Assembly (NCBI GenBank): GCA_025450955.1
Contig: JANWLJ010000193.1
Coordinates: 1-5,698, forward strand
DNA: 5,698 bases
From: Polyangium sp. (in: bacteria)
GTDB taxonomy: Bacteria > Myxococcota_A > Polyangia > Palsa-1104
Direction of reading: 5' to 3'
Position numbers and translations under genes: made by a program. How positions within the stretch are numbered: the first letter of the stretch is position 1; every line of letters begins with the position of its first letter. Shown here piece by piece: positions 1 through 5,005 of this stretch. The notes beneath the pieces are model-generated. The model had not been told where the DNA came from. It ran no database searches and saw only the letters and a list, made by a program, of their open reading frames with translations.

Positions 1-638
1 CGATCCCAAACGGGATCGATCTGTCGCGCTTTTTTCCCGACGCGTCGGCGCGCGCCGAGGTGCGCCGCGAGCTCGGCATCCCCGAGGACGCCTGGGTGGC
101 CGGCACCGTCGGGCGGCTGGCGCCCGAGAAAGAGCAGGCGCTGCTCATTCTCGCGCTCGCCCCGCTGCTCGCGAATCATTCGGCGCGGCCGCGCCATTTG
201 CTGATCGTCGGCGACGGGCCGGAGCGGGCGCGTTTGGAAGATGCAGTCGCGGCGCTCGGCGAACCGGGCACGCGGGTGCACCTCACCGGCGCGCGCAAGG
301 ACGTGCCGCGCCTGCTCCGGGCGCTCGACGCGTTCGTGCTCTCGTCGAGCACCGAGGGGCTGCCGCTGGTGATCCCCGAGGCGATGGCGAGCGGGCTGCC
401 GGTGGTCTCGACGGCGGTGGGCGGCATCCCCGGCGTGGTCGAAGAGGGCGAGACCGGTTTTTTGGTCGCGGCCGGCGACGGGGCCGCGCTCGCCGCGCGC
501 CTGGAACGCCTTGCCTCGGAGCCCGCGCTCGTGGAAAGATTCGGTCGACGCGCCCGTCAGATCGCGCTCGACCGCTACTCCGCCGATCGAATGGTGCGCG
601 ACTACCTCGACGTCTACGGCGAGATCTTGAACCCATGA
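1..638 (+). CDS. GT4-family glycosyltransferase, C-terminal part (5' end outside window)
   Basis: This is the nucleotide-sugar-binding C-terminal half of a retaining GT-B glycosyltransferase (Glycos_transf_1 / GT4). Such enzymes move a sugar from a nucleotide donor to a growing glycan or lipid-linked acceptor at the cytoplasmic face of the membrane. The frame is open from base 3 to the TGA at 636-638. It begins with IPNGID, the usual family motif at the domain junction, so the true start lies left of the window; the GTG at 60 is internal. Further landmarks are GRLAPEKEQ, LLIVGDGPE and the E-x7-E signature EGLPLVIPE (glutamates at 354-356 and 378-380), followed by GGIPGVVEEGETGFLV. The donor and acceptor sugars cannot be read from the sequence. 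The stop overlaps the carrier protein start by four bases (ATGA), which points to translational coupling. The family call is firm; a role in exopolysaccharide or surface glycan synthesis is inferred from the neighbours. Confidence 0.93.
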   Translation, partial: IPNGIDLSRFFPDASARAEVRRELGIPEDAWVAGTVGRLAPEKEQALLILALAPLLANHSARPRHLLIVGDGPERARLEDAVAALGEPGTRVHLTGARKDVPRLLRALDAFVLSSSTEGLPLVIPEAMASGLPVVSTAVGGIPGVVEEGETGFLVAAGDGAALAARLERLASEPALVERFGRRARQIALDRYSADRMVRDYLDVYGEILNP

Positions 639-880
639 GTGATGACATCGAAGCGAGGGTGCGCGCGGTGGTGGTGCGGGTCGCCAAGCTCGACGGCGAG
701 CGGGCCGGCTTCGCCGCCGACGCCGATCTGTTCCGCGATCTGGGCGTCGAGTCGACGGTCGCGCTCGACCTGCTCCTGTCGCTCGAAGAGGAGCTCGGCG
801 TCTCGATCCCCGACGATAAATTCGGCGACGCCCGCTCGCTCACCGCGCTCGCCACGCTCGCCCGAGGACTGCTCGCATGA
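635..880 (+). CDS. Acyl/peptidyl carrier protein (phosphopantetheine-binding, 81 aa)
   Basis: This is a free-standing carrier protein of normal length (81 residues). It should form a four-helix bundle whose serine receives a 4'-phosphopantetheine arm from a phosphopantetheinyl transferase, so that an acyl or aminoacyl group rides as a thioester. The attachment serine is Ser40 in DLFRDLGVEST, at the start of helix II (TVALDLLLSLEEELGV), followed by the typical IPDDKF loop. Glu replaces the usual Asp before the serine, and Thr follows it where Leu is most common. The gene is joined by ATGA overlaps to the glycosyltransferase before it and to the amino acid:carrier protein ligase after it. That makes it the probable cognate substrate of the ligase, carrying glycine, alanine or another small amino acid rather than a fatty acid. 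It is not flanked by fab genes, so a housekeeping fatty-acid role is unlikely. The carrier call is strong; the cargo is inferred. Confidence 0.92.
   Translation: MSDDIEARVRAVVVRVAKLDGERAGFAADADLFRDLGVESTVALDLLLSLEEELGVSIPDDKFGDARSLTALATLARGLLA
864..868 (+). promoter_or_regulatory. Shine-Dalgarno site for the ligase gene
   Basis: GAGGA lies inside the end of the carrier protein gene, eight bases before the ATG at 877. It is the clearest ribosome binding site among the overlapping starts in the window and supports ATG 877 as the ligase start. Confidence 0.6.
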
Positions 881-2076
881 AATTCACGCTGCCGCTGCCG
901 AAAATAGTCGACGCCGATCTGGCCGCCGACGTCGAGAAGCAGGCGCCCTACGCGTCGCCGAACGTGCGCAAGCTGCGGGTCGCCGCCGATTTCACCTCGG
1001 TCGAGGTCGAGCTCGAGCCGGGCGCCGACGCCGACGAGGTGCGCGGCAAGGTCGAGCGCTTCCTCACCACCATGGTCTCGAAGTACCGCGCGCTCGAGCG
1101 CAAGGAGCTGTACCGCAACGTTCGCCGCGACGCCGCGCCCTATGAGACCGGCGTCTACGAGGAGCTCAAGCGGCGCGGCTGGGTGCTCGAGCTCGGCCGC
1201 GGGCAGGTCGGGCTGGCCGGTCCCGCGCTCGCCCTCTCGCGCACGCTCGACGAGGCCTGCGCCGAGCTCGGCCGCACCCGGTTCGGCGCCGCCGAAGCGG
1301 TCTATCCGTCGCTGATCCCAGCGGAGGTGCTCGGCCGCTGCGGCTATTTCTCGTCGTTCCCGCAGGCGGTCTCGCTGGTCGCCCACCTCGTCGAGGATTA
1401 CGACCTCATCGAGGAGTTCCGCCAGGCCAACGTCGGCTCGCCGCAGCTCACCATCCCGCGCGCCGCCGCCATCCCGACGCCGGAGGCCTGCCTCACCCCG
1501 GCGGTCTGCTACCACTGCTATCAGTCGCTCGAGGGACGGCGCCTCACCTCCGGCCACACCGTCACCTCGAACGGCAAGTGCTTCCGCTACGAGTCGAAGA
1601 ACATCACCGGGCTCGATCGCCTGTGGGACTTCACCATGCGCGAGGTGATCTTCGTCGGCGCCGAGGCGTGGGTGACCGAGCGGCGCCAGGCGGCGATCGC
1701 CGCGGTGCTCGAGCAGGTGGCCGCGTGGGATCTCGACTGCGTGATCGAGACCGCCAACGATCCCTTCTTCCCGACGGTGCACGCGACCAAGACCTACTGG
1801 CAGGTGCGCAGCGATCTCAAGTTCGAGCTGCGGCTCGGGGTCGAGCCCGGATCGGGCGGCGCGCCGCGCACCATCGCCTGCGGCTCGTTCAACCTGCACG
1901 AAAACTTCTTCGGCAAGACCTTCGGGATTACCGCCGATGACGGCCAGCCCGCCTTCACCGGCTGCGTCGGCTGGGGCCTCGAGCGTTGGGTATTGGCGGC
2001 GTTCACCCAGCACGGCTTTACCCCGGCGCGCTGGCCCGAGGCGTTGCGCGGCAAGATCTTTCCAAGCGATCGCTGA
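877..2076 (+). CDS. Amino acid:[carrier protein] ligase, class II aaRS-like (SerRS catalytic-core homologue)
   Basis: The 399-residue protein matches the amino acid:[carrier protein] ligases, homologues of the catalytic core of the methanogen-type seryl-tRNA synthetase that lack tRNA charging. Family members adenylate glycine or alanine with ATP and pass it to the phosphopantetheine thiol of a carrier protein. Seen here: YPSLIPAEVLGRCGYFSSFPQ (residues 143-163), the CYHCYQSL block (211-218), a motif 2 region with FRYE (236-239) and MREVIFVG (254-261), then SFNLHENFFGKTFGI (337-351) and a motif 3 GWGLERW (365-371). Cys211, Glu256 and Cys363 are the likely zinc ligands. Their spacing fits the Cys/Glu/Cys site that I recall for the Bradyrhizobium enzyme. 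Residues 1 to about 135 form an extra N-terminal region with no recognisable tRNA-binding coiled coil. The carrier protein gene directly upstream, overlapping by ATGA, is the expected partner and the best context support. A true seryl-tRNA synthetase is unlikely. The amino acid used cannot be read from sequence. Confidence 0.88.
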   Translation: MKFTLPLPKIVDADLAADVEKQAPYASPNVRKLRVAADFTSVEVELEPGADADEVRGKVERFLTTMVSKYRALERKELYRNVRRDAAPYETGVYEELKRRGWVLELGRGQVGLAGPALALSRTLDEACAELGRTRFGAAEAVYPSLIPAEVLGRCGYFSSFPQAVSLVAHLVEDYDLIEEFRQANVGSPQLTIPRAAAIPTPEACLTPAVCYHCYQSLEGRRLTSGHTVTSNGKCFRYESKNITGLDRLWDFTMREVIFVGAEAWVTERRQAAIAAVLEQVAAWDLDCVIETANDPFFPTVHATKTYWQVRSDLKFELRLGVEPGSGGAPRTIACGSFNLHENFFGKTFGITADDGQPAFTGCVGWGLERWVLAAFTQHGFTPARWPEALRGKIFPSDR

Positions 2077-2780
2077 TGGGGCTCATCGACGAGCTGATCC
2101 TCCACGTCAAGCGCGGCGACGGCCGAGCGGCGCGGCTCGCGCGCGATGCGTATCACCGCCTGCTCGCGTTCAACCTCCCCGATACCCAAGCGACCCGCCG
2201 GCTCTTCTCGTCCCTGTATTACGCGCCCGACGCGGCGGTCTCGGGCGGCGAGCTGATCGCCGCGAAGCTGCTCTACGAGCCGATGGTGCGCGCGCGCTTT
2301 CATCGGGTGGGCGCGCGCCTCCGAATGTCGTCGCTGCCCTACGTGAGCGGCCACGCGCGGATCACCATCGGCGACGACTGCACGCTCTCCGGATTCGCGG
2401 TCACCTCGGGGCGCTTCCTCGATACCCCCGAGCTCATCATGGGCAACCACTGCACCATCGGAAACCTGGTGATGTTCTCGGTCAACCAGCGCATCACGCT
2501 CGGCGATCACGTCTGGATCGCGGCGCGCACCACCCTCTTCGACTCCGACGGCCATCCCTCCGATCCCGAGCGTCGCCTGAGCGGCGACAACCAGCTCACC
2601 GCCGAGGACATCAAGCCGGTCACCATCGAGGACCACGTGTGGATCGGCCGCGGCGCGCACATCTTGAAGGGCGTCACCATCGGGCGCGGCGCGATCGTCG
2701 CCGCCGGCTCGGTGGTCGCCTCCGATGTGCCGGCGGGCGCGATGGCGATGGGCGTTCCGGCCCGCATCGTCAAGCGCTAG
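2076..2780 (+). CDS. Left-handed beta-helix (hexapeptide repeat) O-acyltransferase, maltose-acetyltransferase-like
   Basis: This 234-residue protein belongs to the hexapeptide-repeat acyltransferases, trimeric enzymes that usually move acetyl from acetyl-CoA to a sugar hydroxyl. Repeat turns run from about residue 95 (ITIGDDCTLSG) through IMGNHCTIGN and ITLGDHVWIAA, then, after a loop, VTIEDHVWIGRGAHILKGVTIG (about 182-203) and AIVAAGSVVASDVPAG, ending in the standard GVPARIVKR. The loop FDSDGHP (155-161) carries the likely catalytic His160, as in WbbJ/maltose-acetyltransferase-like proteins. The first 90 residues are helical-looking and not assigned. ATG 2076 is chosen because it overlaps the ligase stop (TGATG); an ATG at 1986 in the same frame would lie deep in the ligase gene. 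Context suggests O-acetylation of the glycan made by this operon. A different acyl donor, including the carrier protein next door, cannot be excluded but has no direct support. Confidence 0.9.
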   Translation: MGLIDELILHVKRGDGRAARLARDAYHRLLAFNLPDTQATRRLFSSLYYAPDAAVSGGELIAAKLLYEPMVRARFHRVGARLRMSSLPYVSGHARITIGDDCTLSGFAVTSGRFLDTPELIMGNHCTIGNLVMFSVNQRITLGDHVWIAARTTLFDSDGHPSDPERRLSGDNQLTAEDIKPVTIEDHVWIGRGAHILKGVTIGRGAIVAAGSVVASDVPAGAMAMGVPARIVKR

Positions 2781-2793
2781 CCCGCGACGTGAT

Positions 2794-3837
2794 ATGGTGG
2801 GCGAGGTGTCGAGACGCGTACAGGTCGCGCGTTGGCTCGAACGGGCCGGGGTGATCGAGGGATTTCTGCGCCTGCGCGCGCTGGCGCCGAGCCCGTGGCT
2901 GCCGATCCTCTCGTATCACCGGGTCGCGCCGCTGCCGCCCGATCATGCCTTCGAAGACGGCGTCATCGACGCCACCCCCGAAGAGTTCGATCGGCAGGTG
3001 GCGATGGTGACGCGCTACTTCAACGTGATCGGCAGCGAGGAGCTGTGCGCGTGGGCGGAGGGCGGCAAGCTGCCGCCCAACCCGCTCGCGATCACCTTCG
3101 ACGACGGCTATCGCGACAATCACGCGGCCGCGCTGCCGATCCTCGCGCGTCACGGCGCGCGCGCGATTTTTTTCGTCGCCACCGCGTATGTCACCGAGCG
3201 GCGCCTCTTCTGGTGGGATCGGATCGCGTACCTGCTCAAGCGCTCGGCGCGCGAGCGGATCGAGGTCGACTATCCGGCGCCGCTGGTGGTCGAGCTCAAA
3301 GGCGATCGGGCGCCGGCGATCTCCGCGGTCCGGCGGCTGGTGCGCGATCAGCCGGGGCTCGACATCGAGCGCTTTCTCGTCGAGCTCGGCCGCGCTGCGG
3401 AGGTCGCCTTCGACGCCGCCACCGAGCGCCGGCTCGCCGACGAGCTGCTCATGACCTGGGACGAGGTGCGGGCACTGCGCGCGGCGGGCATGGACGTCGA
3501 GTCGCACACCCGCACCCATCGGGTGCTGCAGACGCTCTCGCCGGGCGAGATCAAAGCTGAGCTCTCCGGCTCGCGCGCCGATCTCGAGCGCGAGCTCGGC
3601 GGCAAGGTGCGCGCGCTCTCCTATCCGGTCGGCAAAGCGATCGCGAACGTTCCGGCGATCCGCGAAGCGGTGCGCGAGGCCGGCTATCAAATCGGCTTCT
3701 CCAACGCCTCGGGGGTGAACTCTCGCTGGCGATCGTCGCGCTTCGATCGGTTCGACGTGAGGCGGCTGTCGATGGAGCTCGGGCTGCCGCACCCGTTCTT
3801 TCGCGGGATGCTCGCCATCCCCTTTCTCTCGGCCTGA
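2794..3837 (+). CDS. Polysaccharide deacetylase (NodB/CE4 family)
   Basis: The 347-residue protein has the carbohydrate esterase 4 signature. These metal-dependent enzymes remove N-acetyl (or O-acetyl) groups from amino-sugar polymers. Motif 1 is LAITFDDGYRDNH (98-110), with Asp103 as likely base and Asp104 as metal ligand. Motif 2 is SHTRTH (237-242), giving metal ligands His238 and His242. Motif 3 is SYPVG (276-280). The upstream strand LPILSYHRV (36-44) is also typical. An insert of roughly 80 residues, starting near LFWWDRIAYLLKR (138-150), separates motifs 1 and 2. No convincing signal peptide is seen: the N-terminus is charged (VSRRVQVARWLERAG). ATG 2794 starts 13 bases after the acetyltransferase stop; GTG 2797 or 2806 are possible alternatives and no strong ribosome site decides. 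A product with free amines on a hexosamine glycan would be a natural acceptor for a later acyl or aminoacyl transfer, but that is inference. Confidence 0.92.
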   Translation: MVGEVSRRVQVARWLERAGVIEGFLRLRALAPSPWLPILSYHRVAPLPPDHAFEDGVIDATPEEFDRQVAMVTRYFNVIGSEELCAWAEGGKLPPNPLAITFDDGYRDNHAAALPILARHGARAIFFVATAYVTERRLFWWDRIAYLLKRSARERIEVDYPAPLVVELKGDRAPAISAVRRLVRDQPGLDIERFLVELGRAAEVAFDAATERRLADELLMTWDEVRALRAAGMDVESHTRTHRVLQTLSPGEIKAELSGSRADLERELGGKVRALSYPVGKAIANVPAIREAVREAGYQIGFSNASGVNSRWRSSRFDRFDVRRLSMELGLPHPFFRGMLAIPFLSA

Positions 3838-3841
3838 TCGG

Positions 3842-4312
3842 GTGGCGCTCGAGATCTCGATCGTCGAGCGGCCCGAACAGCTCGCCTCGCTGTCGGAGGA
3901 GTGGAGCGCGCTGTGCGCTCGCTCGGATCAGAACGAGCCGACGCTCTCGCCGTTGTGGCTCGGTCAGTGGTGGCGGGTGTTCGGCGGGCAGAGCGGGCGG
4001 CGCCTCAAGCTGGCGCGATTTGTCGACGGGGAGCGGCTGGTCGGATTGGTGCCGCTGTGCGCGCGGCTCTTTTGGCACCGGCCGGCGCTGCCCTTCCGGC
4101 GGCTCGAGCTTTTGGCGAGCGGCGAGGACGAGGCCGACGAGATCTGCTCCGACTATCTCGGCCCAATCGCTGAGCGCGGCGCCGAAGAAGAGGTCGCGCG
4201 CGCGCTCGCGGCCGCGCTCTATTCCGGCGCGCTCGGCGGCTGGGACGAGCTGGTCTTGCCGGCGATGGACGGCTCGCGCGCGCTCCCTTCGCTGATCGCC
4301 GGCGCGCTCTAA
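3842..4312 (+). CDS. N-terminal half of a FemAB/BioF2-like GNAT acyltransferase (156 aa)
   Basis: This half carries the first GNAT-like subdomain of the CelD/BcsL-FemAB type. Recognisable pieces are EEWSALCARS (19-28), the SPLWLGQWWRVFG block (36-48), the beta-strand pair LKLARFVDGERLVGLVPLC (55-73) and SDYLGPI (103-109). The start is GTG 3842, four bases after the deacetylase stop, with no strong ribosome binding site, as is common inside tightly packed operons. It ends early at TAA 4312, before the conserved C-terminal acyltransferase block. On its own it lacks the part of the family normally associated with catalysis. Confidence 0.75.
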   Translation: MALEISIVERPEQLASLSEEWSALCARSDQNEPTLSPLWLGQWWRVFGGQSGRRLKLARFVDGERLVGLVPLCARLFWHRPALPFRRLELLASGEDEADEICSDYLGPIAERGAEEEVARALAAALYSGALGGWDELVLPAMDGSRALPSLIAGAL

Positions 4313-4329
4313 AACGCCGGGCTGCACGC

Positions 4330-4333
4330 GGAG
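4330..4333 (+). promoter_or_regulatory. Possible ribosome binding site for re-initiation after the internal stop
   Basis: GGAG lies six bases before GTG 4340 and 17 bases after the internal TAA. It could allow translation of the C-terminal half as its own chain. In DNA this rich in G such a tetramer may be chance. Confidence 0.3.
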
Positions 4334-4339
4334 CGGCGG

Positions 4340-5002
4340 GTGACCGGCACCGCGCCCTACATCCCTTTGCCGTCGAGCTGGAAGGGCTATCTCGCGCTTC
4401 TGCCGTCGTCGCGGCGGTACCTGGTGAATCGCTCGCTGCGCGACTTCGCCGCCTTCGCCGGAGAGCCGCCGCGCGCGCACTTCGCTCAAAACGCGAGCGA
4501 GCTGAAAGAGGGCCAGCGGATCTTGAAGGCGCTGCACCAGGAGCGCTGGAGCGAAGGCGGCGATCCCGAGGCCGGGGTGTTTCGCTCGCCGCGCTTCAGC
4601 GCGTTTCACGACGCGGTGATGCCGAAGCTCCTCGAGGCGGGCGCGCTCGAGCTCGGTTGGCTCTCGGCGCGTGGCGAGCCGTTTGCCGCTGTCTACAACA
4701 TTGTTTGGAACGGCAAGGTCTACTTCTACCAGAGCGGGCGCAAGCTCGAGGTGCCGAAGGGAATCCGGCCGGGGATCGTGCTGCATGCCCTGGCGATCGA
4801 GCGCGCGATCGCGGCCGGCCTTCGCGAGTACGACTTTCTCGCCGGCGACTCGCAGTACAAGCTGCAGCTCGCGCTCGCCACCCGGCCGCTCGTCGAGGTT
4901 CGCGCGGTGCGCGCGCCGCTCCGCGAACGGGCGCGCCTCCTCACCGCCTTTGCGATCGCGCGCAGCCGAACGCTGCGGGCCCGGCTGCGCCGCGCGCCCT
5001 GA
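4340..5002 (+). CDS. C-terminal half of a FemAB/BioF2-like GNAT acyltransferase (up to 220 aa)
   Basis: This half holds the conserved Acetyltransf_6 (BioF2-like) block. Numbered from GTG 4340, it has IPLPSSWKGYLALL (8-21), LHQERWSEGG (65-74), ALELGWLSARGEPFAAVYN (102-120), VYFYQSG (127-133), the IRPGIVLHALAIERAI helix (142-157) and the hallmark YDFLAGDSQYK (164-174). Related proteins move acyl groups from CoA (CelD/BcsL type) or amino acids from aminoacyl-tRNA (FemX type) to amines of cell-wall or polysaccharide acceptors. Context with a polysaccharide deacetylase resembles exopolysaccharide loci that pair a deacetylase with a FemAB-like protein. The GTG start is weak; the region is in frame with the upstream half, so a continuous ancestral protein is most likely. 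The C-terminal tail (about 190-220) is very Arg-rich. The stop lies three bases from the end of the convergent gene. Confidence 0.78.
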   Translation: MTGTAPYIPLPSSWKGYLALLPSSRRYLVNRSLRDFAAFAGEPPRAHFAQNASELKEGQRILKALHQERWSEGGDPEAGVFRSPRFSAFHDAVMPKLLEAGALELGWLSARGEPFAAVYNIVWNGKVYFYQSGRKLEVPKGIRPGIVLHALAIERAIAAGLREYDFLAGDSQYKLQLALATRPLVEVRAVRAPLRERARLLTAFAIARSRTLRARLRRAP

Positions 5003-5005
5003 TTT

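Larger units (their letters stand above)
3842..5002 (+). pseudogene. FemAB/BioF2-like GNAT acyltransferase interrupted by an in-frame TAA
   Basis: Both halves lie in the same frame and together span 387 codons, a normal full length for this CelD/BcsL-, FemAB-like family. The only lesion is the TAA at 4310-4312, within ...LIAGAL-stop-NAGLHAERR. Codon use and family similarity continue without change across it, so the interruption is recent, a base error, or tolerated. A single G-to-T change from GAA (Glu) would create it. No other stop or frameshift is seen. The two halves are also listed separately because either may still be translated. Confidence 0.7.

Noticed and set aside
2..17. Perfect inverted repeat GATCCC-AAAC-GGGATC at the left edge
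   Set aside because: It lies within codons for the conserved IPNGI motif of the glycosyltransferase, so coding constraint explains it and no regulatory role is supported.
283..2013. Very long minus-strand open frame (576 codons) antisense to the glycosyltransferase, carrier and ligase genes
   Set aside because: It lies opposite clearly conserved genes and its translation is Arg/Ala/Gly-rich without any family motif. Such frames arise from GC-rich third positions.
1986..2075. Upstream ATG at 1986 as start of the hexapeptide acyltransferase
   Set aside because: It would overlap 90 bases of the ligase, and the extra residues do not resemble the family. ATG 2076 overlaps the ligase stop in the same way as its neighbours.
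877..2076. Reading the class II synthetase-like gene as a seryl-tRNA synthetase
   Set aside because: There is no tRNA-binding coiled-coil domain, the zinc-type core pattern fits carrier protein ligases, and a carrier gene is directly coupled upstream.
2770..3792. Minus-strand open frame of 340 codons opposite the deacetylase
   Set aside because: It is a shadow of the deacetylase gene, whose catalytic motifs are unambiguous on the plus strand.
3551..4786. Minus-strand open frame of 411 codons across the interrupted acyltransferase
   Set aside because: The plus strand carries conserved family motifs on both sides of the TAA; the antisense product has no recognisable domain and low-complexity Arg-rich composition.
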